DNA of 64,000 bases from positions 186,001 through 250,000 of the forward strand of contig NZ_CP028884.1 in assembly GCF_003606285.1 (NCBI RefSeq), given 5' to 3'. Shown here one piece after another: positions 8,622 through 18,429 of this stretch. Below the pieces are notes generated by a model, which saw nothing but the letters and a program-made list of their open reading frames with translations, was not told the origin of the DNA and made no database searches. How positions within the stretch are numbered: the stretch's first letter is position 1; the number at the start of each line of letters is the position of its first letter. The position numbers and the translations under genes are program-made. This DNA is from Borrelia turcica IST7. GTDB lineage: Bacteria > Spirochaetota > Spirochaetia > Borreliales > Borreliaceae.

Positions 8622-9359
8622 ATGCTAAAAACAAAAATAGCTCTTATTGCCTTATTCACTCTGCTTTCTCTGTCTAGTTGCAAAGAAAACAAAATTATAA
8701 ACAAACATTTCGATTATATCATCATTTTCTCAGATGCAACGGCATATTTCTTTAAAATTAAAAATGATCCATTTGTACAAGAGGATATATTATTCATAAA
8801 TGAAAAAGACATTGAAATGATTAAAGACAAACTAGACAAGGTAAAAAAAATACTCTTAACACACAAATCAACTAATGAAATACTCAATAATAAAAGAAGA
8901 AAAAATCTTTTTTTCCTCTCTGATATAAAATTTTCACTAAAAAAGGCTATTGATTTTATATTCACTAACTCTCTAGCACACTTCACATCATCATTAATAA
9001 TGAGAGACAACACCTTAAATAAAGAAGACTCGGAGTATTTAGAAAAAAGAGTAAAAGAGCAAAATATAAACATCACTACAATAGATAATCAAAATATAGA
9101 GTACTTAAAAAATTTCATTACTCCTAAAATAGAAAGAGTTATTCTATTTTCAATGAAAAATAATCATATCTATTTAAAAAGATTATCTAGCTCACCGTTT
9201 TTTAAAAAAATAGACTTTATTCTAATTGGAGATACTAGGAAAAATTTAAAAGAAATTAATTCAAAATACATAATTGGTATCAATGAATTAGATTTAATAG
9301 ACATAATAAAAAAAATTGATAAAAATTTTTACTATGAACTAAACATCTATAAAAGATAA
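8622..9359 (+). CDS. lipoprotein, unknown function
   Basis: 245 residues. An N-terminal lipoprotein signal (KTKIALIALFTLLSLSSC) gives Cys at residue 20 as the lipidation site, followed by KENK. The mature part alternates hydrophobic strands and charged helices (FDYIIIFSDATAYFFKI; RVILFSMKNNHIYLKR; KKIDFILIGDTRKN), reminiscent of a periplasmic alpha/beta fold with two lobes. I cannot name the family. It is encoded right behind a polytopic membrane protein. The ATG has no obvious ribosome binding site; translation may be coupled to the gene four bases upstream. Confidence 0.78.
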   Translation: MLKTKIALIALFTLLSLSSCKENKIINKHFDYIIIFSDATAYFFKIKNDPFVQEDILFINEKDIEMIKDKLDKVKKILLTHKSTNEILNNKRRKNLFFLSDIKFSLKKAIDFIFTNSLAHFTSSLIMRDNTLNKEDSEYLEKRVKEQNINITTIDNQNIEYLKNFITPKIERVILFSMKNNHIYLKRLSSSPFFKKIDFILIGDTRKNLKEINSKYIIGINELDLIDIIKKIDKNFYYELNIYKR

Positions 9360-9420
9360 TATAAATTTGTTATTCTAATATAATAAATAATATTTAGTTT
9401 CAGATTAGAAGGGTTTTAAT

Positions 9421-10068
9421 ATGATAAAGATTTTAATAATATTGCTTACTTTTATTAATATTTATGCATTCGCACAAAATGAAACTAATCAAAAGGATGA
9501 TAATCAAGGACAGAAAGAATATATTCTTTCTGCGATGGAAGATCCATTTGATTTTCATTTAAGATTTTTTACTGAAAGGATTAATCCTTTATTTGTTAGA
9601 TTTAAAAACAATAACAATGCAACTCAAGATAACAAATTTGTATTAGCACTTAGATATATTACTTCTAGAAGTGATAGTGAAATAAATCTAGAACCAGATA
9701 AACAGATGATAATACCTGGTATTGTTAGAAGTATATCCTTATGGGTAGATGGCAGAGAAACTAACACAGAAGTTTTTGTAATACTAAAAGATTCATCAGG
9801 AACTTTTCACTCAATCCCCTTTAAAGCAGAAGACGGTAGCTCTAAACTTAACTTCCTTGGATGGAAAAAACTAACAGCATACATTCCAAAAAGTTTTGTC
9901 CAAAAAACACATAAATTTAAAAAAGAAACCAGAGATTCAGAATTAATAAGAATAAGAATAATACCTGAGCATAGAATAAATCATGAGCCACAATATATAT
10001 ATTTATCAGAACTCAAGGCAATGATTGATGAACAAAGTACATCAACTACTTATGATGACAATTGGTAA
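9421..10068 (+). CDS. FlaA-family periplasmic protein (flagellar sheath-like)
   Basis: 215 residues with a cleavable signal peptide (MIKILIILLTFINIYAFAQN). The C-terminal half shows the pattern of spirochete flagellar outer-layer proteins: a Gly/Arg-rich turn (WVDGRETNTEVFVILKD), then LNFLGWKKLTAYIPKSFVQ, then RIRIIPEH and YIYLSELKAMID. Borrelia has its main flaA elsewhere, so this would be a FlaA-domain paralogue, possibly periplasmic and flagellum-associated. A candidate -10 box (TATAAT, 9379-9384) precedes it, and an AAGGG ribosome binding site lies about 8 bases from the ATG. Its last 19 bases overlap the end of the tatD-like gene. Confidence 0.75.
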   Translation: MIKILIILLTFINIYAFAQNETNQKDDNQGQKEYILSAMEDPFDFHLRFFTERINPLFVRFKNNNNATQDNKFVLALRYITSRSDSEINLEPDKQMIIPGIVRSISLWVDGRETNTEVFVILKDSSGTFHSIPFKAEDGSSKLNFLGWKKLTAYIPKSFVQKTHKFKKETRDSELIRIRIIPEHRINHEPQYIYLSELKAMIDEQSTSTTYDDNW

Positions 10069-10859
10069 TCATTTTTAAATAAATCTTTAAAGTTGTGATA
10101 CAATGTGGTTGAAATACTTTCTGCATCGCAACTTTTAATTTTTGCAACCTCAAGGCATGTATATCCTAAAAAAAGAGGAGCATTTATCTTACCTCTTAAA
10201 GGGACTGGTGCTAAAAATGGACTGTCTGTTTCAATCAAAATATCACTAATGTTTAACTTACTTAAAACCTCTCTTAAAGATCCTGCATTTTTAAAAGTTA
10301 AATTACCTGCAAAAGATATTTTAAACCCAAAATCAATAAATTTCTTAGCATATTCATAAGTACCAGAATAACAGTGAAGGATGCCTCTGCTTAAAAAATT
10401 GGAAGATTTAATAATATCGTAAACATCACCATAGGCCTCTCTAATATGTAAAATAACAGGCTTTTTATATTTACTAGCCAAATCTAATTGAATATTTAAA
10501 GTTTCAATCTGCTCTTTTTTATTATCTGATTTTAAGTAATCAAGACCAATCTCACCAACAGCAATAACATTTTCATTTGCCAAAATATTATCAAGCAATT
10601 CAAAGTCATCTTTTAAAGCATTATTTAAGGGATGAATTCCAGCTGTTAGTGCAATATTAGAATAAGCATCTAAAAGCTGTTTTCTCTCATAAAAATCACT
10701 AGGATGTAAACCAATATCAAGAAAATAAGAAAATCCACTCCTCAAACATTTATTAATAACATGATGAACATCTATAGAATTCTTCTTAAGCTCATTAAAA
10801 TGAACATGAGTATCTATTAACTTATCAAAAAAAATAGATCTTTCAAATTCAAGGTTCAT
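10050..10859 (-). CDS. TatD family metal-dependent hydrolase (YcfH/YabD type)
   Basis: 269 residues of a TIM-barrel metallohydrolase with all metal-binding motifs. These are DTHVHF (about residue 17), GEIGLDY (Glu, about 100), the histidine in ILHIREAYGD, the histidine in GILHCYSGT and the aspartate in LIETDSPFLAP. The family acts as a DNase on single-stranded or damaged DNA or on other phosphoesters; the natural substrate here is unknown. The ATG overlaps the stop of the upstream TPR gene (ATGA), so translation is coupled. Confidence 0.93.
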   Translation of the reverse strand: MNLEFERSIFFDKLIDTHVHFNELKKNSIDVHHVINKCLRSGFSYFLDIGLHPSDFYERKQLLDAYSNIALTAGIHPLNNALKDDFELLDNILANENVIAVGEIGLDYLKSDNKKEQIETLNIQLDLASKYKKPVILHIREAYGDVYDIIKSSNFLSRGILHCYSGTYEYAKKFIDFGFKISFAGNLTFKNAGSLREVLSKLNISDILIETDSPFLAPVPLRGKINAPLFLGYTCLEVAKIKSCDAESISTTLYHNFKDLFKNDYQLSS

Positions 10860-11998
10860 AAGTCCATCTTCTTCTTAAGCTCATCAATGTAGTCAATAAC
10901 AGCAACATTTTTCATTCCTAACTGTAAAAATTTTGATAAAATATCTACAGCATTTTCAATTTGCCCCATTGCCTCATAGCATTCAGCAGCATTCATATAT
11001 AATATTGAGTTTTTAGGATTATTTTTTATAAGGCTTTTAATAGCGGTCAATGCTTCTTCATATTGTCCCTTTTCTTTTTGCAACAAAGCAAGACCTAGTA
11101 TAGCAAACATATCAAAATCAACATCGAGAGCTTTTTTATAATACGCTTGTGAATTTTCATAATCCTTCAAGTATCGATATATGTCTCCTACCCTTGTTAA
11201 AACCAAGTTATTCTTTGGATCTTTTTCTATTATTGCAAGCCAATATTTCAACGCTTCATGATAATCCTTATTCCCCCTATAACAATCAGCAAGCCCAAAA
11301 ACAGCATAAAAATTATTTGGAGAAATTTCTAATGCTTTTTTGAAAAAATAAATTCCTTTACTATATTCCTTTAATTTTCTATAACAATTGCCAATTGAAG
11401 TTAGAACACGCACATCAATCTTAGTTTGATTTATTTCATACATCTTAAGCCAATATTTCAATGCTTCCTTATACTCTTTAAAGTCATAATATAAATGCCC
11501 AATACCAACAAGAGCATAATCATTTTCAGGAGCAAGTTCTATTACTCTTAAATATGCTTGTCTGGACTTTTGAAAATTTTTTAACTTTCGATAAGAAGCA
11601 GCAACTCTTGTCAAAACAGTAATATTTTCAGGGTCATACTTTAAATACTCCTCCCATATATCTGTAGCCTTCTTATAATCATCTAAACTTCTATAACAAT
11701 CCCCCAAACCAAAAAGTGCATAATTATTACTCGAATGCTTAGAAAGACATCTTTGATAATAAACTATAGCTTTATCAAAATTCCTCTTCTTCCTTTCAAT
11801 ATCTCCAAGTCCAACAAGAGCATAATTATTATCATTATCCTTTTCTAAAATATCATTGAACAACTTCTCTGCTTCAGCAAGCCTATCTTCCTTTATTAAC
11901 TGATACCCCCTTTTGGATTTCTCAGTAACATCAAGAAGTTTATTATCAGAAACTTGCGATATATCTTCAAGATCACCTAAAAGTTCCTTTTCTAACAT
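10856..11998 (-). CDS. tetratricopeptide repeat protein (BB0195-like)
   Basis: 380 residues consisting of about nine or ten consecutive 34-residue TPR units after a short acidic N-terminus. Repeats such as YALVGLGDIERKKRNFDKAI, YALFGLGDCYRSLDDYKKAT and FYAVFGLADCYRGNKDYHEA follow the TPR consensus closely, and the alternating YALVG/YALFG units look recently duplicated. There is no signal peptide, so it is probably cytoplasmic and a protein-protein scaffold. The AAAGGGG ribosome binding site before the ATG is good. It is co-transcribed with the TatD-like gene. Confidence 0.9.
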   Translation of the reverse strand: MLEKELLGDLEDISQVSDNKLLDVTEKSKRGYQLIKEDRLAEAEKLFNDILEKDNDNNYALVGLGDIERKKRNFDKAIVYYQRCLSKHSSNNYALFGLGDCYRSLDDYKKATDIWEEYLKYDPENITVLTRVAASYRKLKNFQKSRQAYLRVIELAPENDYALVGIGHLYYDFKEYKEALKYWLKMYEINQTKIDVRVLTSIGNCYRKLKEYSKGIYFFKKALEISPNNFYAVFGLADCYRGNKDYHEALKYWLAIIEKDPKNNLVLTRVGDIYRYLKDYENSQAYYKKALDVDFDMFAILGLALLQKEKGQYEEALTAIKSLIKNNPKNSILYMNAAECYEAMGQIENAVDILSKFLQLGMKNVAVIDYIDELKKKMDL

Positions 11999-12292
11999 AA
12001 ATACCCCTTTAACTGGTTTATTAAAGATATAACTTCAACCCAATTCATATATGCTATTAAAACATATAAATTATATTTAGATATAAACATACTAAGATAT
12101 TAATAAATCTTTAATATCCAATCTTAATAATACATATTATATAAAAATTTAAAAAAAATATACTTAAATTTACACGCTCAAATTTTTATTTAAACCCTAA
12201 CTAAAACGCACCTATATAAAATTTAAGGGCAATTATAACAAAAAATTTAAAATTAAGATAAAATATTACTACCCATTAGGAGAAAAATTAAA
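11999..12292. other. 294-base divergent intergenic region
   Basis: Very AT-rich space between the TPR gene (minus) and prfA (plus). A TAAAAT box (12259-12264) and the ribosome binding site TAGGAG (12276-12281) precede prfA; the matching -35 is weak. On the minus strand AAAGGGG precedes the TPR gene. I see no gene, RNA or strong repeat in the rest. Confidence 0.5.
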
Positions 12293-13366
12293 ATGTTTTT
12301 AAATAAACTAGATCCAATTGAAAACAAAATAAAAATGCTTGAAGATAAGTTACAGGACACAAATTTAATTAAGAATCAAAAAGAATATACAAAAGTAGTA
12401 AAAGAATATAATTATCTAGAAAAAATTAAAGAACAAAAAGACGAATATGAAAAAATATTACACCAAATTGAGGAAAATAAAAAAATCCTTTCTGAAGAAG
12501 AAAATTTAGAAATGAGAGAACTAGTAAAACAAGAATTGAATACTTTAAGTCTTAAAAAGGACGAGATTGAACATAAAATTAAAGTATTGTTATTACCCCA
12601 AGATGAAAACGACAGTAAAAATATTATTATTGAAATTAGAGCTGGTACTGGTGGGGAAGAGGCCGCACTTTTTGCCAATAATCTTTATGAAATGTATACA
12701 AAATATTCTGAGAAAAAAAGGTGGAAAACTGAGCTTATTAACTTTAATGAAACAGAACTTGGGGGGTTTAAAGAAGTAAGCTTTGAAATAAAAGGTAAAG
12801 ATGTATTTAAAAAACTAAAACATGAAAGCGGAGTCCACAGAGTTCAAAGAGTACCCATAACCGAATCTAATGGAAGGCTTCAAACCTCTGCTGCAACTGT
12901 TGCTGTACTTCCCGAAGTTGAAGATACCGATATTGAAATTAATGAGAAAGACTTAAGAATAGATGTTTACAGATCTTCTGGTGCAGGCGGGCAACATGTT
13001 AATACAACAGATTCTGCTGTTAGGATTACACATTTACCTACAGGTATTGTGGTACAGTGTCAAAATGAGAGAAGTCAGCACAAAAACAAAGATCAAGCAA
13101 TGAAAATCTTAAGAGCTAGACTCTATGAATTTGAAGATATTAAAAAACAAGAACAACGTTCAAGTGACAGAAAACAACAAGTAGGCTCAGGTGATAGATC
13201 TGAGAGAATTAGAACATATAATTTTCCACAAAACAGAGTAACAGACCACCGAGTAAATATTAGTCTTTATAAGCTAGAAGAAATTATGCAAGGAGAACTT
13301 GATTCTCTTCTTGACATGCTAGCTATGGAACTTCAAGAAAGAGCTTTAAAAGATAATTCAATATAA
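12293..13366 (+). CDS. prfA: peptide chain release factor 1 (RF1)
   Basis: 357 residues. The stop-codon recognition tripeptide is P-I-T (188-190, the RF1 PxT class; RF2 has SPF), within [17 protein letters not shown]. The catalytic loop is [13 protein letters not shown] with GGQ at 232-234, the Gln methylated by PrmC. RF1 releases peptides at UAA and UAG. prmC follows 9 bases downstream, so the factor and its modifying enzyme are co-expressed. TAGGAG precedes the ATG. Confidence 0.98.
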   Translation: MFLNKLDPIENKIKMLEDKLQDTNLIKNQKEYTKVVKEYNYLEKIKEQKDEYEKILHQIEENKKILSEEENLEMRELVKQELNTLSLKKDEIEHKIKVLLLPQDENDSKNIIIEIRAGTGGEEAALFANNLYEMYTKYSEKKRWKTELINFNETELGGFKEVSFEIKGKDVFKKLKHESGVHRVQRVPITESNGRLQTSAATVAVLPEVEDTDIEINEKDLRIDVYRSSGAGGQHVNTTDSAVRITHLPTGIVVQCQNERSQHKNKDQAMKILRARLYEFEDIKKQEQRSSDRKQQVGSGDRSERIRTYNFPQNRVTDHRVNISLYKLEEIMQGELDSLLDMLAMELQERALKDNSI

Positions 13367-13375
13367 TTTCTCTCA

Positions 13376-14209
13376 ATGACTGTAAATGAAGCAATAAAAA
13401 GCTCAAAACAATATAATCTACACACTCTTGATGTATTATTATTACTTGAAAAAATTTTAAAGACGAGAAAAGAATTAATCCTCGCCAATAAAAATCAAAA
13501 TCTAACAAAAAAAGCAGAGTATAAATTTTTGAATCAAATAAATAATATAAAATCAGGAATCCCGATACACCATATACTTAAAATCAAAGAATTCATGGGA
13601 TTAAATTTTTATATCAATAAAGATGTCCTCATACCTAGAGCAGACACAGAATGTTTAGTAGAAGAAGCTTTAATGCAAATTAAAAAGAATAACTTAAGCA
13701 AAATTTTAGATTTATGTTGTGGAAGTGGTTGCATCGGGCTTGCAATTGCACATTATCTTAAAAAAAAGGTAATATTGTCAGATTTTTCTGTTAAAGCTCT
13801 ACAAGTAGCATTAAAAAATACAAAAAGACTAAAATTAGAAAATTATATAGAAATACTATATTCAGATCTGTTAAAATGTATAAATAAAGAGTTTGACATA
13901 ATAATTACTAACCCTCCTTATTTAAATGAAGACGAGCTTAAAATAAAGGAAAAGTTAGAAATAGAACCAAGAATGGCTCTTTTAGGATTTGGAAAAGATG
14001 GGCTTGAGCTTTCAAGAAAAATAATACAACAATCAAAACACAAACTCACACAAAATGGACTCTTAATAATAGAATTAGCTCCCTGGCAAATAGAACCCAT
14101 GAAAGAGTTTGCCATACAGGAAGGTTTTTTATATCTTAAAACTCTACATGATCTTGAAACAAGAAAAAGAGCGATAGTGCTGAGGATAAAAAATGATACA
14201 ACCCTATGA
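13376..14209 (+). CDS. prmC: release factor glutamine methyltransferase PrmC (HemK)
   Basis: 277 residues: an N-terminal helical substrate domain, then a SAM-dependent methyltransferase fold. Visible motifs are LIPRADTECLVEEAL, the SAM loop ILDLCCGSGCIGLAIA (about residues 113-128) and the catalytic NPPYLNEDE (about 178-186). The enzyme methylates the GGQ glutamine of release factors. It follows prfA directly and overlaps rel by 17 bases. The start has no clear ribosome binding site; coupling from prfA is likely. Confidence 0.96.
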   Translation: MTVNEAIKSSKQYNLHTLDVLLLLEKILKTRKELILANKNQNLTKKAEYKFLNQINNIKSGIPIHHILKIKEFMGLNFYINKDVLIPRADTECLVEEALMQIKKNNLSKILDLCCGSGCIGLAIAHYLKKKVILSDFSVKALQVALKNTKRLKLENYIEILYSDLLKCINKEFDIIITNPPYLNEDELKIKEKLEIEPRMALLGFGKDGLELSRKIIQQSKHKLTQNGLLIIELAPWQIEPMKEFAIQEGFLYLKTLHDLETRKRAIVLRIKNDTTL

Positions 14210-16196
14210 AATTGCATATTTAATGAAAATCAATGATATTGATAAAATAAAAAATATTTTCAAAACTACCATTAATCACATTTATAAAGATGAGATTCAA
14301 AAAAAATTAATATTTAAAGCTCTTGAAATATCAGAACAACTACACTACGGACAATATAGAGAAAGTGGAGTTCCTTATGTAATACATCCAATAATGGTTG
14401 CATTATTTCTTGCAAAATTTCAATTGGATTTTAAAACAACAATAGCTGGACTTCTACACGATGTACTTGAGGATACAAGTGTTGAGAAGGAAGAAATAAT
14501 TAAAGAATTTGATGAAGAAATTTTAAGCTTAATTGATGGTGTAACAAAAATCCATGATTTACACAATAAAACAAGAGCAATCAAAGAAGCAAACACTATT
14601 TCAAAAATGTTTTTCGCAATGACTCATGATATTAGAATAATAATCATAAAACTTGCTGATAAGCTACATAACATGACAACTCTTTCTCACTTACCTAAAA
14701 ATAGAAGAGAGAGAATAGCAAAAGATTGTCTTGCCACTTATGTACCAATTGCGGAGAGGCTTGGTATTTCATCTCTTAAAGTATATCTAGAAGACCTGTC
14801 ATTAAAATATCTTTATCCAAAAGAATATAAAGAGATAAAAAATTTTCTATCTGAAACAAAAATAGAGAGAGAAAAAAAATTATATAAGGGAAAATTGGCA
14901 ATAGAAAAGGAACTTAAAAAAATTGGAATTGAAGCAGAGATTACGGTACGCTCAAAACACTTCTATTCAATATTTAGAAAAATGAAAACAAGAACTAATA
15001 AGCTTTCTCAAATTTTTGATACCTTGGGGATAAGAATAATTTGTAAACAACAAAAAGAATGTTATGAAATACTAGAAATTGTACACAAAGTTTGGAAACC
15101 AATACCCGGAAGACTAAAAGACTACATAGCAATACCTAAAGAGAATAAATATCAATCTTTACATACCACTGTAAGAATACCAGAAGACAATCAATTGATT
15201 GAAATACAAATTAGAACAGAAGAAATGGACAGAATCGCTAAATACGGTGTTGCTGCTCACTGGATTTACAAAGAACAAGCTGAACTTAAAGCCGATGACC
15301 TTTCTTTTATTAATCGCATAAAAAAATGGCAACAAGACTCGGCAAATAAAAATCAATACTCAATGAATGACATACACAAAGAACTATTAAACACATTTAT
15401 ATATGTCTATACGCCTGAAGGAGAAATAGTAGAACTTCCATTTGGATCAAATTCAATTGATTTCGCATACGCAATACATACAGACATTGGAGACCAAGCA
15501 CTTTATGCCAAAATAAATGGAAAAATTAGCTCACTCACAAAACCTTTAAGAAACGAACAAATTGTTGAAATATTTACCTCACCAGAGGCAAAACCCGATG
15601 TAATTTGGCTAAATAGCGTTAGAACAAAAAAAGCACGTTCAAAAATTCGATCTTGGCTTAATAAAAATGACGACACAATATTTGTAGACAATAATATAAT
15701 TGCATATCTTATTGGAGAGTCTAAAGAACAAAAAAGACTTTTTAGTCTGTTTAAATCCTTAACAAAATCTAAAATAAAAAGAATCACCATATCTCCTGAG
15801 TGCAATCCGTCAACAGGAGAAGATATTATTGGCATAATACAAAAAGATGAAATAATAATACACAATGATAATTGTCAAGCTGTAAAACAATATAAAAAAA
15901 GCCATCTTGTTGAAGTAGAATGGGAGGCAACGCCAACAAGAAAAGTATACCACATTGTAATATTCCTAAAAAATTTAAAAGGTCTTTTCAATTACCTAGA
16001 TAACATTTTTACAACTTTCAATGTAAGACTCATTAGTGAAAAAATAGAAGATTGTGGTAATGGATACGGTATAAGCAACATAATAATCTCATCAAATGCA
16101 AAAAATGTAGAAATGGTGCTCTCATCTCTTAAAGAAAATCCCAATATACTTAAAATAATGCAAGTAGAAGAAGACATTAAAAATTATGAGAATTAA
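14193..16196 (+). CDS. rel: bifunctional (p)ppGpp synthetase/hydrolase (Rel/SpoT)
   Basis: 667 residues, a full-length long RSH protein. The hydrolase HD domain has His65 and HD at 89-90, with EDT at 93-95, and IIKLADKLHNM follows. The synthetase domain shows GRLKDYIAIPKENKYQSLHT and LIEIQIRTEEMDRIAKYG. The TGS domain lies at about residues 405-465 (YVYTPEGEIVELPFGSNSID) and an ACT-like domain in the last 80 residues. Both catalytic halves look intact, so it should make and degrade the alarmone. As the only RSH gene in the window it is probably the sole stringent-response enzyme, as in B. burgdorferi. It overlaps prmC and the downstream membrane gene. Confidence 0.97.
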   Translation: MIQPYEIAYLMKINDIDKIKNIFKTTINHIYKDEIQKKLIFKALEISEQLHYGQYRESGVPYVIHPIMVALFLAKFQLDFKTTIAGLLHDVLEDTSVEKEEIIKEFDEEILSLIDGVTKIHDLHNKTRAIKEANTISKMFFAMTHDIRIIIIKLADKLHNMTTLSHLPKNRRERIAKDCLATYVPIAERLGISSLKVYLEDLSLKYLYPKEYKEIKNFLSETKIEREKKLYKGKLAIEKELKKIGIEAEITVRSKHFYSIFRKMKTRTNKLSQIFDTLGIRIICKQQKECYEILEIVHKVWKPIPGRLKDYIAIPKENKYQSLHTTVRIPEDNQLIEIQIRTEEMDRIAKYGVAAHWIYKEQAELKADDLSFINRIKKWQQDSANKNQYSMNDIHKELLNTFIYVYTPEGEIVELPFGSNSIDFAYAIHTDIGDQALYAKINGKISSLTKPLRNEQIVEIFTSPEAKPDVIWLNSVRTKKARSKIRSWLNKNDDTIFVDNNIIAYLIGESKEQKRLFSLFKSLTKSKIKRITISPECNPSTGEDIIGIIQKDEIIIHNDNCQAVKQYKKSHLVEVEWEATPTRKVYHIVIFLKNLKGLFNYLDNIFTTFNVRLISEKIEDCGNGYGISNIIISSNAKNVEMVLSSLKENPNILKIMQVEEDIKNYEN

Positions 16197-18429
16197 GATA
16201 TTATTCTTAATGCTAATTAATGTATTGATTGTACACAAAACAATAAAAGCAAACGACATAGATCCCTACAGTCAACAAATAAAAGAACATATTACAAAAA
16301 TTAATAAATTAAACAAAGATACAGAAAAAATAACAAAAATTGAAAGCACTTATGACTACATAAAACAATATTTGACAGAAAACAAAATTCAACACAAAGA
16401 ACATTCACTTCAAGAAATTGGATTTATTGGATATTTGCAAAAAACAATTCATTCAAAAATAAAAGGAATAGGTAAAACCACTTATAACATTATTGTACCT
16501 ATAGAGATACAATATAGCTTGCAAAACAATCTTGCTATTGCAATTGCAATCACACTACTAAACGAATTAAAAAATATAAAAATTGAAAATACCTTAAACA
16601 TATACTTTATTAAAGATGATTCATACAAACAAATATCAACAATAAGTAGCATATTACTTCTCAATAGCAATGCTCTTGAAAAGAATACAAGAACAATATA
16701 CTTGATGCTAAATGAAGAAAAAGAAAATAATATAATAGAATTTAAAAATCAATCAAACATAATAAACTCAAAAACAGACCTAAGATTCCTAGAAGCACTC
16801 ATTAAAAATTTTGAAGACAATAAAGTAAATTTTATTGTTTCAAAAATCCATGATAAGAACATAAATGAAATATACAATCTGTATCTAGAAGAAGAAATTC
16901 CGATTTTAATTATCAATAATAACAAAGAGATACCTCTTTTAAAATACTCAAAAAATAATAATCTTTCTGAAATTTATAAATCAATTAAAGACACAATAAC
17001 ATCTAAACAAAATGCCCAAAACGAAAATCATCTGCACTATATTATACTCAATACTCCATTTAAAAAATGGATAATCAATGAAAGTACACTCATCATCTTA
17101 ATATACGCTATCTACAATTTTATTATATTGATGTTTATTAGAAAATTTACAAAAACTAGCATAATAATCAGAAAAGTTAAAGATAATTACTATAAAATAA
17201 TAAGGCTGTTTTTTATACTATTCTTAAGCACATATATTTCGGTTATCATCACAAATAGAATACTTACAGAGTACCAAAACTCAATAGACTACAATATTAT
17301 AAATCCGATCTATCTAGTAAATTTTTTCCTAACATTATTTAACTTTAACCTGCTCTCCTACTTCACATATAACTTTAAAATATATTTAAACTTTAGAGAA
17401 CTTAAATATTTAGCAATAGCAATTTCCGTCATTGAACTTATAATGCTACTATATATTAAAATAGAATTTATTTTAATCATACTACTGAAAAACATATTAA
17501 TATTACTTATCCCAAATAACAGAAAAATTATAAAAAAGATCATAGTAATTCTTATTTGGACAATAAACTTCATACTAATAACATCTCTACAAACAACTTC
17601 TCTTATCTCAAGACCAATAGCACTAAGCTATTTAATATCAATCTCACTTTTCTCGCCAATACTTACTAATATCGTAGAACATTTAAAGCATAGGACTACA
17701 CCAATGTTACAAGAATTCAAAAAAGCTGAAAAGATCGAATCTATAATTTTTTTCTTAATAATCGCTACGATAATAATTTCAAATAACATAAGCAAAATTT
17801 CAACAATCAAAATCAACCAAATAATAAGCTTTCCAGAAAAAATAAATAAAATTAGCATAGAATACCTTAAAGAAAACAGAAATACAATTCAAATAGCAAC
17901 AAAAGACTTCATTTTAAATTTAAAAAAAGGCAAAAAACAAGTGGAAAAGGAATTTAAAGTACAAAAAGATTTAATAAATTTATCTTTTCAAAAAATAGAT
18001 ATTGCTGAGAGAAGTATATATGGAATAAAAATTAATACTAAAAAGATTGCAAAACAAATTAATTTATCTTTAAAAAATGCATCTGAACTTATAATATATC
18101 AAAGCAATACGCCATATAAAATAGCGTCTAATAATATCATATTCACAGTAAATAACATTAAATCAAACACAATCAACATTGCTTTTACAGTTAAATCTCA
18201 AGAAGACATTAAATATGATATATTTGCTTATTTTGACACCAATGACTACTATGTCAAAATATATGACAAGGAAACTAAAGCAGAAGATAAAAACATAAAT
18301 ATTGATTATTCATATTCAATAAAATATTCAGGTACACTTCCTAAACCTGAAAAACATGATTTAGATGTTTTCTTTAAGCTCCAAGATGACAAAGAAATAG
18401 AAAACTTGAAAAATTTAAAATTAAACTAG
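16186..18429 (+). CDS. large membrane protein with a possible degenerate M28-peptidase-like domain (BB0199-like)
   Basis: 747 residues. The first ~20 residues form a signal or anchor segment. Residues about 25-300 are periplasmic and read like a metal-less M28 aminopeptidase fold (TYNIIVPIEIQYSLQNNLAI, then ITLLNELKNIKIENTLNIYF). About nine hydrophobic helices follow (roughly 305-535), and then a C-terminal soluble domain of mainly beta character (about 545-747). This order resembles eukaryotic ERMP1/Fxna proteins, but the M28 zinc ligands are not evident, so enzyme activity is doubtful. The start overlaps the end of rel by 11 bases; the end overlaps ddl tail to tail by 4 bases. Confidence 0.7.
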   Translation: MRIKILFLMLINVLIVHKTIKANDIDPYSQQIKEHITKINKLNKDTEKITKIESTYDYIKQYLTENKIQHKEHSLQEIGFIGYLQKTIHSKIKGIGKTTYNIIVPIEIQYSLQNNLAIAIAITLLNELKNIKIENTLNIYFIKDDSYKQISTISSILLLNSNALEKNTRTIYLMLNEEKENNIIEFKNQSNIINSKTDLRFLEALIKNFEDNKVNFIVSKIHDKNINEIYNLYLEEEIPILIINNNKEIPLLKYSKNNNLSEIYKSIKDTITSKQNAQNENHLHYIILNTPFKKWIINESTLIILIYAIYNFIILMFIRKFTKTSIIIRKVKDNYYKIIRLFFILFLSTYISVIITNRILTEYQNSIDYNIINPIYLVNFFLTLFNFNLLSYFTYNFKIYLNFRELKYLAIAISVIELIMLLYIKIEFILIILLKNILILLIPNNRKIIKKIIVILIWTINFILITSLQTTSLISRPIALSYLISISLFSPILTNIVEHLKHRTTPMLQEFKKAEKIESIIFFLIIATIIISNNISKISTIKINQIISFPEKINKISIEYLKENRNTIQIATKDFILNLKKGKKQVEKEFKVQKDLINLSFQKIDIAERSIYGIKINTKKIAKQINLSLKNASELIIYQSNTPYKIASNNIIFTVNNIKSNTINIAFTVKSQEDIKYDIFAYFDTNDYYVKIYDKETKAEDKNINIDYSYSIKYSGTLPKPEKHDLDVFFKLQDDKEIENLKNLKLN

